Source of the DNA: Thermoplasmata archaeon
GTDB taxonomy: Archaea > Thermoplasmatota > Thermoplasmata > Halarchaeoplasmatales > Halarchaeoplasmataceae
NCBI GenBank assembly: GCA_019594025.1
Contig: JAFDUB010000008.1
Coordinates: forward strand, 1-27,621
DNA length: 27,621 nt
Direction: 5' to 3'
Below are positions 1 to 7,896 of the stretch, piece by piece. Every line of letters starts with the position of its first letter. Within the stretch, counting starts at the first letter, position 1. A program made the translations under genes and the position numbers. The notes under the pieces were generated by a model. The model was not told where the DNA came from, did no database searches, and saw only the letters and a list, made by a program, of their open reading frames with translations.

Positions 1-478
1 GAGTTAGGTCTTGGCCGTTATCTTCTAAGTGTTTGATTTTGTCGGAGTAGATCTCGTCCAACCCTGAAAGTGTTTTGTAGATTTCTTCTTCAACACCATC
101 GACGTTATTGCAGTATCCAAGGTTCTCTAAAAGATCTAGGAGGTTTTTTATCTGCCTCTGGCTCCAAACTAATCTCAATTTGGACATACAATTACCGTTG
201 ATAAAACTACAATCGGGGACGAATAATTTGGCGGTTCTGCCGTATACGTATTCTGAACTGTGTCTTTTCCATTTAACACCTGAAACATGTATAAAATCTT
301 TTTTCTCCAATTTTTTAATGTGCCTGTAAACAGTAGTTGGATGTTTATCCAACCGTTCAGAAAGCTCTACTACCGTCATGTCCCTTTCAGATAAAATAGA
401 GAGTATTTCACTCCTTGTAGGTTCTAAGCACATTTTTAGAACGTCAGGATTTCTTATCACCCTTATCTCTTCTCTCAT
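1..478 (-). CDS. ArsR-like winged-helix regulator, C-terminus cut by window edge
   Basis: 159 codons are visible and the reading frame stays open to the window edge, so the C-terminus is missing. Residues ~10-65 form a winged helix-turn-helix: an 'EPTRSEILSIL' first helix, then 'MTVVELSERLDKHPTTVYRHIKKLEKKDFI', a typical ArsR-type HTH with recognition helix 'HPTTVYRHIKKL'. The C-terminal part is helical with four scattered Cys (positions ~17, 91, 97 and 123), which may or may not bind a ligand. The ATG at 476-478 is chosen because an A/T-rich TATA-like stretch (about 503-511) lies ~26 bases upstream, as for other leaderless genes here. It lies 59 bases downstream of xseB on the same strand. 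The regulon is unknown. The HTH resembles that of the regulator at 15748-16290. Confidence 0.8.
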   Translation of the reverse strand, partial: MREEIRVIRNPDVLKMCLEPTRSEILSILSERDMTVVELSERLDKHPTTVYRHIKKLEKKDFIHVSGVKWKRHSSEYVYGRTAKLFVPDCSFINGNCMSKLRLVWSQRQIKNLLDLLENLGYCNNVDGVEEEIYKTLSGLDEIYSDKIKHLEDNGQDLT

Positions 479-537
479 CTACTTTATAATCCGCTTGTTT
501 TGTTAAAATCTTTCGAAGGGTTTGCATCATCACTCAA

Positions 538-771
538 TCAGCCTTCGAAATCTTCGGTCGCTTCACCGCCGTCCTTTTCTATTATCTTCTTGATCTCGGC
601 ATCCGCTTCCTCAAGTTTTTTTGAGCAGTGTTCGATCAACTTCATCCCTCTTTCATACAACTCAAGAGTCTCTTCAAGAGATACCTTTTCCCTCTCAAGC
701 CGATTGTTAATTTCTTCCAGCTCACTCATTGACTCTTCAAACCCTTTCTCTATCATTTTTTCTTTTTCCAT
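538..771 (-). CDS. xseB: Exodeoxyribonuclease VII small subunit
   Basis: 77 residues, the usual size for XseB. The sequence has the family's two-helix hairpin: 'GFEESMSELEEINNRLE', then 'VSLEETLELYERGMKLIEHCSKKLEEADAEI'. XseB subunits bind the helical C-terminal region of XseA and are needed for the activity of this ATP-independent single-strand DNA exonuclease, which makes acid-soluble oligonucleotides. The start overlaps the end of xseA by 19 bases and has a good Shine-Dalgarno site, AGAGGTGA, five bases before the ATG. This indicates translational coupling in an xseA-xseB operon. The acidic tail (GGEATEDFEG) is poorly conserved. Confidence 0.93.
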   Translation of the reverse strand: MEKEKMIEKGFEESMSELEEINNRLEREKVSLEETLELYERGMKLIEHCSKKLEEADAEIKKIIEKDGGEATEDFEG

Positions 772-1997
772 TTTTTCACCTCTAAAATTTCTGTTAATAC
801 CGAGCCGTCCTTCATCCTTATCTTTAATTGATCCCCGGCCTTTAATCCCTGTACAGAGCAGACAACATTTTCCCGGGAATCCAATGCAACGGAATAGCCT
901 CTTTCAATGGTTGATATGGGGCCCAAGGCTTTCAGGCGTTCACGTTGAAGATTCAATCGTTGCTTAAAATTTTCAAGCATCCTTTTTACGTTGTCCTGTA
1001 GTCGAGATATATTCTCATCAAGTCTCTGCTCGTGCTCTTCCAGAAATCGCTCAGGGTACGTGAATACGATGCTTTTGGTTATCGTCTGTAATCTATTTCT
1101 CTTCTCAACGACGGTATTCTTCAAAGATGACAACAGTCTGTTTTTCTCGCTTTGAATTCTACTCATCAGTTCCGTTTTGTCCGGTACAGCTAGCTCGGCC
1201 GCCGCAGAAGGTGTCGGCGCCCTTTTATCCGCAACGAAGTCAGATATCAATACGTCGGTCTCGTGGCCCACCGCTGAGATGACAGGGGTTTCAGCCTCGA
1301 ATATAGCCCTGGCCACCACTTCTTCGTTGAAGCTCCAAAGGTCCTCTATGGACCCTCCACCTCGTCCAACTATCATCACGTCGATATCCTGGGTATCTAT
1401 CAATCTTATGGCCTTGGCGATGCTCCCGGGAGAACCTTTGCCTTGTACCGATGTGGGAGAGACCAGTATATTCACATTAGGGAACCTTCTACGTAATACG
1501 TTAAGTATATCCCGCAAAGCTGCACCATCTCTGGATGTGACTATACCGACGCGTTTTGGTAAAAAGGGAATCGGTTTTTTATGTTCGGAAGAAAAAAGTC
1601 CCTCTTCCTCGAGTTTCTTTTTTAGCTTCTCGTAAGCTAAATACAACTTTCCTATTCCATCCGGAATCATCTCTTTAACCACGAACTGGTATCGCCCTCT
1701 AGGATGATAGAAACCAACATCTCCTCTGCAGATAACTTCCTGACCTTCAGAGGGGTCAAAGTCCATCTCGTTGTTAGCATTATAGAACATCACACAGCTT
1801 AACTCGCTCTCCTTGTCTTTGAGACTGAAGTACATGTGCCTTTTGTTGTGATGGGTGAAATTTGAAATCTCCCCCTTCACCCATATGTTCCTTAGGGTAG
1901 GTTCGTTTCTTAATAGGTTTTCTACGTACCTATTAAGCGAAGAGACCGAATAAATCTCAAGCCCTTCTCCTTTGTCCTTTGAATCCTTTACCATCAT
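753..1997 (-). CDS. xseA: Exodeoxyribonuclease VII large subunit
   Basis: About 414 residues, slightly shorter than bacterial XseA (about 450). Domains in order: an N-terminal OB fold (~10-105; 'IYSVSSLNRYVENLL', 'VKGEISNFTHHNKRHMYFSLKD'), the catalytic core (~115-320; 'PKRVGIVTSRDGAALRDIL', 'VGRGGGSIEDLWSFNEEVVARAI', 'PVISAVGHETD', 'ADKRAPTPSAAAE') and a helical C-terminal part. The conserved GRGGGS, GHETD and ADxRAxTPSAAAE motifs are intact, so it should be active. The frame stays open upstream to 2195, but the ATG at 1997 (or 1994) fits better. The conserved OB fold begins just after it, a TATA box lies at 2031-2040, and the longer form would overlap the divergent kinase gene. It forms an operon with xseB. 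Exonuclease VII occurs only patchily in archaea. Confidence 0.94.
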   Translation of the reverse strand: MMVKDSKDKGEGLEIYSVSSLNRYVENLLRNEPTLRNIWVKGEISNFTHHNKRHMYFSLKDKESELSCVMFYNANNEMDFDPSEGQEVICRGDVGFYHPRGRYQFVVKEMIPDGIGKLYLAYEKLKKKLEEEGLFSSEHKKPIPFLPKRVGIVTSRDGAALRDILNVLRRRFPNVNILVSPTSVQGKGSPGSIAKAIRLIDTQDIDVMIVGRGGGSIEDLWSFNEEVVARAIFEAETPVISAVGHETDVLISDFVADKRAPTPSAAAELAVPDKTELMSRIQSEKNRLLSSLKNTVVEKRNRLQTITKSIVFTYPERFLEEHEQRLDENISRLQDNVKRMLENFKQRLNLQRERLKALGPISTIERGYSVALDSRENVVCSVQGLKAGDQLKIRMKDGSVLTEILEVKKWKKKK

Positions 1998-2030
1998 CTT
2001 GACCCGCAGTAATCGAAAACAGGCTCGACC

Positions 2031-2040
2031 TATATAAATT
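2031..2040 (-). promoter_or_regulatory. TATA box of xseA-xseB
   Basis: Read on the minus strand the site is AATTTATATA. A start about 26 bases downstream falls near 2009, roughly 12 bases before the proposed ATG at 1997. No other TATA-like stretch lies closer to the gene. Position and sequence fit an archaeal promoter, but this is inferred, not measured. Confidence 0.55.
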
Positions 2041-2083
2041 TCTACATGGGGGGAGGGTGTCGGCTGAAAGTGAACCTCAACCC

Positions 2084-2092
2084 TAATATATG
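2084..2092 (+). promoter_or_regulatory. TATA box of the AK6-like kinase gene
   Basis: TAATATATG is centred ~24 bases before the ATG at 2112, which implies a leaderless transcript. It is divergent from the xseA promoter, with the two boxes ~45 bases apart. Confidence 0.5.
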
Positions 2093-2111
2093 CCGAATGT
2101 GATTCGCTCCC

Positions 2112-2639
2112 ATGGTTCAAAAGTCGGCCATCACGGGAACACCAGGTGTTGGGAAAACCACGGTAGCAAATCGCCTTAAGATGCATGGGTATCAAATCCT
2201 AGATTTGAACGGTTTTATCCACATAAATCATTTAAGCCGTGAAAGGGATCCAAATAGGGATACGTACATGGTAAATATAGATGAGATGATAAACTTGTAC
2301 TCAAGGGCTCCTGATCACGATATTGTAGAAGGGCACTTATCTCACCACCTAGAACTGCCGATCACCATAGTTCTTCGTTGTGATCCCGGTAATTTAAAAA
2401 AGAGGGTGGGATCCAAGAACTGGAGCACTAAAAAGAAAGAAGAAAACTTACAGTCGGAAATCCTTGATGTAATACTTATTGAAGCAATGGAGAAGGATAC
2501 GGAGGTTTATGAAATAGATACATCGAATATCAATCCGGAACAAGTTTGCCGAGCCGTTGTGGATATATTAGAGGGGAATACCGAACAATATGAACCGGGG
2601 AACATTGATTGGTCCGAGTATATCGATTCAGAATTTTGA
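2112..2639 (+). CDS. AK6/Fap7-type adenylate kinase (NMP kinase)
   Basis: 175 residues. The P-loop is at 9-17 (GTPGVGKTT) after 'SAITG', typical of the archaeal COG1936/AK6 family. 'HDIVEGHLSHHL' (NMP-side region) and 'IVLRCDPGNLKKRVGSKNW' followed by 'KKKEENLQSEILDVILIEA' match the family's lid and helical segments. Members transfer phosphate between ATP and AMP. The eukaryotic and archaeal homologues (Fap7/AK6) also act as ATPases in maturing the 3' end of 16S/18S rRNA with uS11, so a ribosome-biogenesis role is likely. A TATA box 24 bases before the ATG suggests a leaderless start. It is followed, with its own promoter, by a lipid-headgroup transferase gene. Confidence 0.87.
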   Translation: MVQKSAITGTPGVGKTTVANRLKMHGYQILDLNGFIHINHLSRERDPNRDTYMVNIDEMINLYSRAPDHDIVEGHLSHHLELPITIVLRCDPGNLKKRVGSKNWSTKKKEENLQSEILDVILIEAMEKDTEVYEIDTSNINPEQVCRAVVDILEGNTEQYEPGNIDWSEYIDSEF

Positions 2640-2651
2640 CGGATAAAACTG

Positions 2652-2658
2652 TTATATA
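2652..2658 (+). promoter_or_regulatory. TATA box of the phosphatidyltransferase gene
   Basis: TTATATA is centred 26 bases before the ATG at 2681, just after the stop of the kinase gene (2639). It supports an independent leaderless transcript and decides the start at 2681 over upstream in-frame starts at 2609 and 2663. Confidence 0.5.
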
Positions 2659-2680
2659 CCGTATGTTATATGCTTCTCAG

Positions 2681-3310
2681 ATGGTATTAAACGATTACCG
2701 CGAAGAGGCGGATTCAGTGTTAAAACCACTAGCTAAAAAGATGAGACACATCAATCCGGATACTCTATCATGGATCGCCTTTTTAGGGGCGGTTCTCGGA
2801 GGTATTTCTTTTTTTATAGGTGTGAGTTCTACCTATGTTTTACTAGGGTCGCTGTTCATCTTTCTGAACGCCTTTTTTGATGCAATGGATGGAAGGGTTG
2901 CTGAATTGGCGGGGAAAACCTCGCTTAGGGGGGATTTTTTGGATCATGCCCTAGACCGTTATGCGGATATATTCATAATTGGAGGTATTGCCTTTGGACC
3001 TCTAAGCCGTTTATCTCTTGGATTTCTAGCGATACTGGGAATCTTGATGACCAGTTATATGGGAACACAAGCCCAGGCGGTAGGTGTAAAACGCAACTAC
3101 GGGGGTGTAGCGGGTAGAGCGGACAGACTCATACTCCTAATACTTGTACCTATTTTTTACGTGTTGTTAGCAGCATTCGGTTATGATCTTATCACTATAG
3201 CCGGTTATAATTTCACTCTTTTCGAGTTGTTGATGATATGGTTCGCCGTAGCGGGCCACCTAACGGCTTTGCATCGATGGGTGGCGAGCTGGCGAGCTTT
3301 GTCTGATTAG
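2681..3310 (+). CDS. CDP-alcohol phosphatidyltransferase (archaetidyl-lipid headgroup transferase)
   Basis: 209 residues, an integral membrane protein with about six hydrophobic segments. The family motif runs from D67: D67-x2-D70-G71-x2-A74, then G84-x3-D88-x3-D92 ('DAMDGRVAELAGK', 'RGDFLDHALDRYAD'). The usual Arg after the Ala is Glu (E75). The four metal- and CDP-binding aspartates are present, so catalysis is expected: displacement of CMP from a CDP-activated lipid by an alcohol such as inositol phosphate or glycerol phosphate. Euryarchaeal relatives include archaetidylinositol-phosphate synthase, but the acceptor cannot be read from sequence. The start at 2681 is chosen from the TATA spacing. 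Its stop overlaps the stop of convergent priL by four bases. Confidence 0.85.
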   Translation: MVLNDYREEADSVLKPLAKKMRHINPDTLSWIAFLGAVLGGISFFIGVSSTYVLLGSLFIFLNAFFDAMDGRVAELAGKTSLRGDFLDHALDRYADIFIIGGIAFGPLSRLSLGFLAILGILMTSYMGTQAQAVGVKRNYGGVAGRADRLILLILVPIFYVLLAAFGYDLITIAGYNFTLFELLMIWFAVAGHLTALHRWVASWRALSD

Positions 3311-4395
3311 TCCTTTTCTTCACTTTCATGTCTTTTCTTATATGAATAATAGGTCAACGGATGACTCATCCATTCAGCTCCACAAAGCTCGTCGGGTTTA
3401 AAACACAAACCTCCAGTTTTCATATAATCACATCCAGGAGGTGTATACTCGGTACTGGATACCTTACCTATAACATGCTCTATTTGATACCTAGCAAGGT
3501 CTATCCGGAAATCAGGAGATTTTGAAAATATCGCCATTATCTGCTCTTCGTCGAACCCGATTTTGTGTAAAAAGGCGGTAAGCGCGAATCTAGCTTCGTG
3601 AGATAGGTTCTGTCCCTCCGCCTGTTTCTTTATTAATTCTTTAATACAGGGAGGGAACAACCCTTCCTCTATTTCCCCAAGGTCACGGTCAACAAATTTG
3701 TCTTTCATTTCCTCTAGTTTGCTCATCACATCATCTACGATTCCAGATAATGAGCTTTCAATCTCGGTGTTAACCTCTATGGGCAGATCTTTCAACACTT
3801 CATGGTAGGTTCTTTCTTTTAACAGACGTATGAATTTGTGTTTGTCGAGATATACCCGTCCCTCGCGTAAGTCCTGATTAACTAGTTTCCATTCAACCGC
3901 ACTTATATCTTTGGTAATCTCGATAAAATCCAGGAAATCTACCGTTATTTTGCTTTCTACTTTCTTTGCATCCAACCCTAGTTCTCTAGCTACAGCAAAA
4001 ACCACCTCTGCTTCTTCGTTTTCAAGAAACGACGAGACATTCTCCGCTTCAGCCAACGCATATCTTCTGTGTAAAAATCCATCATCTATGCAGGAAACTA
4101 TCATCCTTGCTAGAGGATAAGATATAATCTCGTTCAGTCTCTTTGAGTCAGAGGTATCTGAGTAGGCCCATTTACCTCCAATTTTACCCTCTTCTATCGC
4201 TTCTATAACCCTTTCTTTTGCCCGACTTCTGGCCACACCGAAAGTCCGAGAAGACAGTAAAGAATCCAAGGTTACATTAAGGTCCGAGATTAAGTTTTTA
4301 GCATTTTGAGAAAAGGGATAACGTGCGTTGTGTTCAGGACGCCAATCTGTATCTATCCTTTCCGGACCCATGATTGAGAAGAACGTTGGAGACAT
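3307..4395 (-). CDS. priL: DNA primase large subunit PriL
   Basis: 362 residues. The N-terminal half is helical (~25-225). The C-terminal half is the Fe-S domain with four conserved Cys, C250, C322, C331 and C338, in 'FPPCIKELI', 'YTPPGCDYMKTGGLCFKPDELCGAEWMSHPLTYY'. These hold the [4Fe-4S] cluster of archaeal/eukaryotic PriL. The motif 'ARFALTAFLHKIGF' is typical. PriL pairs with the catalytic PriS to make primers; priS is not in the window. The start is ATG 4395. A second ATG at 4371 also precedes the conserved 'DWRPEHNARYPFS'. A TTTAAAA box (about 4426-4432) inside the end of the upstream gene favours 4395. It lies 16 bases behind the aminotransferase gene and near pcn, a loose replication cluster. 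Confidence 0.93.
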   Translation of the reverse strand: MSPTFFSIMGPERIDTDWRPEHNARYPFSQNAKNLISDLNVTLDSLLSSRTFGVARSRAKERVIEAIEEGKIGGKWAYSDTSDSKRLNEIISYPLARMIVSCIDDGFLHRRYALAEAENVSSFLENEEAEVVFAVARELGLDAKKVESKITVDFLDFIEITKDISAVEWKLVNQDLREGRVYLDKHKFIRLLKERTYHEVLKDLPIEVNTEIESSLSGIVDDVMSKLEEMKDKFVDRDLGEIEEGLFPPCIKELIKKQAEGQNLSHEARFALTAFLHKIGFDEEQIMAIFSKSPDFRIDLARYQIEHVIGKVSSTEYTPPGCDYMKTGGLCFKPDELCGAEWMSHPLTYYSYKKRHESEEKD

Positions 4396-4411
4396 ACTTA
4401 ACGATTTTGAG

Positions 4412-5506
4412 TTATCCGAGCAGCTGTTTTAAACCCCAAGCTATCCGCCTCATGTGTGCAGGTTCCAGCAGGGGATGTACCGGCACCCAGATCACCTCCT
4501 GGCAGGCGGTTTCCGCCTCTGGGCATTTAACATCTAAATCAATAAATTTTTGCCGGTATATAGGCATGTCGTAACCGATTCGAATCTGGATTCCAGCCTT
4601 CTGCATGCTTCGGACAATTCTTTCTCTTTTTTCCTTCGGCACTCTCAGAGCATACTGATGATATACATGCTTTCTTTTTTCTTTTTCTCTCGGTACCTTC
4701 ACCACACCCTCTTCTTCCAAAGGTTCCATCTCTTCGTCGAGTATAGATGCATTCCTCCGCCTTTTTTCGTTCATCTCTTCCAGCCTTTCTAGCTGTACCG
4801 TCCCTAAAGTGGCCTCTATGTCCGTCATCAGGTAATTAAAGCCTAATAAATCGTATCGTCCTCTGGATACCCTCCCATGGGCACGCAGTTTTCTGAGTTT
4901 ATCCGCAGCCTCTTGATCATCGGTAGTGAGCATCCCCCCTTCACCGGTGACCATATTTTTGGTGGCATAAAAAGAAAAGCAGCCTATATCACCCAGAGAG
5001 CCCGCTTTTTTTCCTTTATAAATAGCGCCGTGGGCCTGACAGGCATCTTCGATCACTTTTAAATTGTGTTCTTCAGCAACTTCGAGTACACCGTCCATAT
5101 CTACCATTTGACCGTATAGGTGTACAGGTAGTACGGCTGCGGTGTCCTCATCCACAGCACTTTCAATATTCTCTGGAGAAACGCAGTAGGTATCAGGGTC
5201 TATATCTACGAACACCGGTTCTGCATCAACCGCAATTACTGGTGAAACACTGGCAACGAAGCTGTAGGGTGTAACTATCACTTTATCGTCTTTACCGATA
5301 CCTAACGAAAGTAGTGAAAGATGTATGGCTGCGGTGCCGGAACTAACGGCGATCGCCTCCTGGACACCGATATATTCTGCAAACTTTTTTTCAAAAAATT
5401 CTACCTTGGGCCCCGAGGCAATCTGTCCTGAGCGAAGCACTTCTAAAACTGCATCTTCCTCCTCCTCACCTATAACGGGTTTACCTGCAGGAATTCTCCC
5501 GTTCAT
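4412..5506 (-). CDS. DegT/DnrJ/EryC1-family PLP aminotransferase
   Basis: 364 residues with the fold-type I signature of the DegT/ArnB family. 'SSGTAAIHLSLLSLGI' binds PLP phosphate, 'PVHLYGQMVDMDG' follows, D154 in 'VIEDACQAHGA' contacts the pyridine nitrogen, and K183 in 'GCFSFYATKNM' is the Schiff-base lysine, followed by 'TGEGGMLTTDD'. These enzymes aminate keto-sugar nucleotides, usually for surface polysaccharide or N-glycan sugars. No sugar-nucleotide genes adjoin it, so the substrate is unknown. It lies between pcn (42 bases upstream) and priL (16 bases downstream) on the same strand and may be co-transcribed with them. There is no clear Shine-Dalgarno site before the ATG. Confidence is high for the family and low for the pathway. 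Confidence 0.9.
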   Translation of the reverse strand: MNGRIPAGKPVIGEEEEDAVLEVLRSGQIASGPKVEFFEKKFAEYIGVQEAIAVSSGTAAIHLSLLSLGIGKDDKVIVTPYSFVASVSPVIAVDAEPVFVDIDPDTYCVSPENIESAVDEDTAAVLPVHLYGQMVDMDGVLEVAEEHNLKVIEDACQAHGAIYKGKKAGSLGDIGCFSFYATKNMVTGEGGMLTTDDQEAADKLRKLRAHGRVSRGRYDLLGFNYLMTDIEATLGTVQLERLEEMNEKRRRNASILDEEMEPLEEEGVVKVPREKEKRKHVYHQYALRVPKEKRERIVRSMQKAGIQIRIGYDMPIYRQKFIDLDVKCPEAETACQEVIWVPVHPLLEPAHMRRIAWGLKQLLG

Positions 5507-5548
5507 GAAAGGTTATCGCTTGGAACAAATAAGGTATTTTCGATTGAA

Positions 5549-6286
5549 TTACGCAGATTCGATTCTGGGCGCTAGGAGGAATTTTACCTCGCCGTTTCCA
5601 TCGGCAAAGCCAAAGTTGAGTACTACTGGATAATCAGAGCCGAGGTTGATCCTTATAGGCGTCTCGCTAGAAACGGACTTGATCATGCTTGAAAAATAAT
5701 CAAGGGCAAAGAGGGAACTTACTTCCTCACTGGCGTTTAGTTCTTCAAGCTCGTCTTCTGATAGATTCAACCTTACCAAATCCTCGTCTTCCTCCGAAAA
5801 AATCTCGAAACCATCCTGTCCAGCGGTAAGTGCGATATGGTCGGATATGTTCTGTGAGGCCTTAACCCCTTTGAGAAGATGTTTTCCTTTAACAACAAGA
5901 TTCACAGGTAAATCCAATTGAGGAACGGAGGGATCGGTCATGCCTGCTGTATCCAGCAACGGCATCTTCTGGGTGATATTATTCACTTCCAATACCAGTC
6001 TGTTTTCGTCCTCTATGTGATCAAGCTTTACTATTTCTCCAGATGATGATAATTTAAGAAACTGCTCAATCTTGTTTAGATTGATACCGATTTCGGTTTC
6101 ATCTGCTTCAAAACTTTCAAAGGCCTCTTTCGATAGCCTGAGGTCGACCATGGCGACATGGGCCGGATCAACCGCTTTCAAACTAATCCCTTCTTCGCTA
6201 AGATTTAGCTTGGCTTCATCCACTATTGTACCCACAATATCGACAAGGTCTCTCAGTATGTCCGATTTCACTTCAGCATGTAACAT
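5549..6286 (-). CDS. pcn: DNA polymerase sliding clamp (PCNA)
   Basis: 245 residues, standard for archaeal PCNA. The two-domain fold is clear: 'ILRDLVDIVGTIVDEAKLNLSEEGISLKAVDPAHVAMVDLRL' at the N-terminus, the interdomain connector 'LDTAGMTDPSVPQLDLPVN', and C-terminal 'GSDYPVVLNFGFADGNGEVKFLLAPRIES'. It forms a ring that tethers polymerase, ligase and FEN1. The protein is unusually rich in Asp/Glu ('FSEEDEDLVRLNLSEDELEELNASEE'), which is normal for PCNA outer faces. The gene is divergent from the nucleoside phosphorylase, with 99 bases between them. A TATA-like TTTAAAT lies near 6326-6333. Confidence 0.96.
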   Translation of the reverse strand: MLHAEVKSDILRDLVDIVGTIVDEAKLNLSEEGISLKAVDPAHVAMVDLRLSKEAFESFEADETEIGINLNKIEQFLKLSSSGEIVKLDHIEDENRLVLEVNNITQKMPLLDTAGMTDPSVPQLDLPVNLVVKGKHLLKGVKASQNISDHIALTAGQDGFEIFSEEDEDLVRLNLSEDELEELNASEEVSSLFALDYFSSMIKSVSSETPIRINLGSDYPVVLNFGFADGNGEVKFLLAPRIESA

Positions 6287-6325
6287 GTTAGTCCCCTTGA
6301 GGAAGAAAGGTTATCAGGTATATAG

Positions 6326-6337
6326 ATTTAAATATTA
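6326..6337. promoter_or_regulatory. Shared A/T-rich promoter core between pcn and the phosphorylase gene
   Basis: The stretch ATTTAAATATTA is nearly symmetric and can serve as a TATA box in both directions. On the minus strand it sits ~43 bases before the pcn ATG (a second box, TATATA, lies at about 6319-6324). On the plus strand it is ~55 bases before the ATG at 6386, which would give a leader of ~30 bases. Confidence 0.35.
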
Positions 6338-6385
6338 TGGTCTGTGATAAGAGGGACGGCTCAGTAAAACACAATAAAGAGTGTT

Positions 6386-7138
6386 ATGAGTATGAAAAAA
6401 GGAGAGTATAAATTCCCAAATTGGCTTTCGGGTCAGGAAAGCATCGTGGATCCAAAGGCTATGTCCGCACCCCTTGATGCAAAGGGCGCATGCATCTGCT
6501 TCGAAGATGCGTTCTACAAGCTGTTGATTGATTCTCTTGATCTAGTAACGGGAGAAGATATGAAGGGTTTTTCAGCCACTATCAAGGGAATGGTGGACGA
6601 TGAAGTCGGTGTGTTTCACTCCTTTTTCGGTGCACCGGCATCTAGTATGTTGTTAGAAACCCTCATCGCATCGGGTGTTGAAAGAGTGATTATGTTCGGC
6701 GAAGCAGGTTCAATCAGCAGGGACTGTAAGGTAGGAGATATTTTGATACCGACTTGGGGATTACGAGAGGAGGGGACTTCCTATCACTACCTTACTCCTG
6801 AAGTACAGGTTAAACCAACCAGCACATTGTTACGGCTTGTTCGAAACAGACTTAAAGGTTTTGAATACCATGAAGGAGGTATTTGGACCACTGACGCGGG
6901 ATTACGTGAGACCCCTGATAAAGTAGATGATTATTCAAAAAAAGGTGTAAAAGCTGTCGAGATGGAATGTACCGCATTGATGGCGGTTTCTATTTATAGA
7001 AACATTGAATTTGCGTCGATACTAGTAATTACGGACGAGGTAAGAGCCGACGGATGGTTCGAGGATTTCAGGGGGAAAGGGGTAAAAGAATCAAAAGAAA
7101 AAATTTGCTCTAGAGTGGACCGTTCTTTGTTGTTATGA
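6386..7138 (+). CDS. Nucleoside phosphorylase (uridine/purine phosphorylase family)
   Basis: 250 residues of the PNP/UDP phosphorylase superfamily. 'GVERVIMFGEAGSISRDCKVGDILIPTWG' matches the central strand and phosphate-loop region. 'VKAVEMECTALMAVSIYRNIEFASILVITDEV' is the hallmark segment whose VEME Glu binds the ribose 2'-OH, and 'ITDE' supplies the late active-site acid. The reaction is nucleoside plus phosphate giving base plus (deoxy)ribose-1-phosphate. The base preference cannot be fixed from sequence; the general form resembles uridine phosphorylases. The start is ATG 6386 ('MSMKKG'), with ATG 6392 as an alternative; neither has a clear Shine-Dalgarno site. It is followed by a methyltransferase gene with its own promoter. 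Confidence 0.87.
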   Translation: MSMKKGEYKFPNWLSGQESIVDPKAMSAPLDAKGACICFEDAFYKLLIDSLDLVTGEDMKGFSATIKGMVDDEVGVFHSFFGAPASSMLLETLIASGVERVIMFGEAGSISRDCKVGDILIPTWGLREEGTSYHYLTPEVQVKPTSTLLRLVRNRLKGFEYHEGGIWTTDAGLRETPDKVDDYSKKGVKAVEMECTALMAVSIYRNIEFASILVITDEVRADGWFEDFRGKGVKESKEKICSRVDRSLLL

Positions 7139-7181
7139 ACCATCCGTTGAATTTATAATGTTGTTTTTTCTATTACAGATT

Positions 7182-7895
7182 ATGGAGAAGTTGAAAGGAT
7201 TGGATATGGAAGGGAAAAGGATACTCGATGCCGGGACCGGTGGCTGCAACATGACTAAGTTTTTAGAAGACTGGGGAGCCCGGGTTGTATCTATAGATGT
7301 GAGAGAGGATTGGCAAAAAGAATGCAGGGAAATGGCGACTGATTCTGAATTTATCACCGCCGACTTAACGGACATGAAATTCATAAAAGAAAACACCTTC
7401 GATTATGTAATATGTAACTTCGTGATAAGCGCCCTTTCACAAAACAAGGATCTTTTGATTACGGCAGCGTTGAGAGAATTTTATCGTGTACTTAAAAAAC
7501 AAGGTATGCTGGTGATCATAGATTACTACCCCTTCGAGGCCGAACTGTGTCCCGGCCCCTGTGATAACATTCAGATAGAACTTTGGAGACTGGAAAACAC
7601 GGTTGCAGAGATGCTGGGAAAAGGTCATTTAGAGGAATTTTCTCCCGCAGTATTGGAGAGGGAACTGATTTCAATAGGCTTCTCCGATACCGACAGTTCA
7701 ATACTACTAGAAGAGGTACCATGGCCTACAGACATATTCAAGGAACATGAGGAGACCATAAAAGAAGATATCAATAAGATAGAAGAGGATTATCTGCGGG
7801 GGGCATTCAGACGAAAGTTGAAGGAGATAATGAAGAAAGCTGAAGGAAGTGTGATCAAATCCGGTTCGATCTACGAATTGAGAGCGGAGAAATGA
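7182..7895 (+). CDS. Class I SAM-dependent methyltransferase
   Basis: 237 residues from ATG 7182. SAM-binding motif I is 'ILDAGTGGCNMTKFLEDWG', followed by the acidic end of strand 2 'VVSIDVREDW', 'FITADLTDM' and 'NTFDYVICNFVISAL'. Motif post-III is 'REFYRVLKKQGMLVIIDYYP'. The overall form is a UbiE/COQ5-like small-molecule methyltransferase, with a helical, acidic C-terminal half (~170-237) that I do not recognise. The substrate is unknown. The frame is open back to 7158, but TTTATAA at 7151-7157 lies ~27 bases before 7182, so a leaderless start at 7182 is preferred. Its end abuts convergent mptA, one base apart. Confidence 0.85.
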   Translation: MEKLKGLDMEGKRILDAGTGGCNMTKFLEDWGARVVSIDVREDWQKECREMATDSEFITADLTDMKFIKENTFDYVICNFVISALSQNKDLLITAALREFYRVLKKQGMLVIIDYYPFEAELCPGPCDNIQIELWRLENTVAEMLGKGHLEEFSPAVLERELISIGFSDTDSSILLEEVPWPTDIFKEHEETIKEDINKIEEDYLRGAFRRKLKEIMKKAEGSVIKSGSIYELRAEK

Positions 7896-7896
7896 G

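Noticed and set aside
500..967. Plus-strand 155-codon frame opposite xseB/xseA
   Set aside because: It is antisense to two well-supported genes and has low-complexity Ser-rich content.
1998..2195. N-terminal extension of xseA
   Set aside because: The added 66 residues lie before the conserved OB fold, overlap the divergent kinase gene and its promoter, and contain a TATA box for the shorter form.
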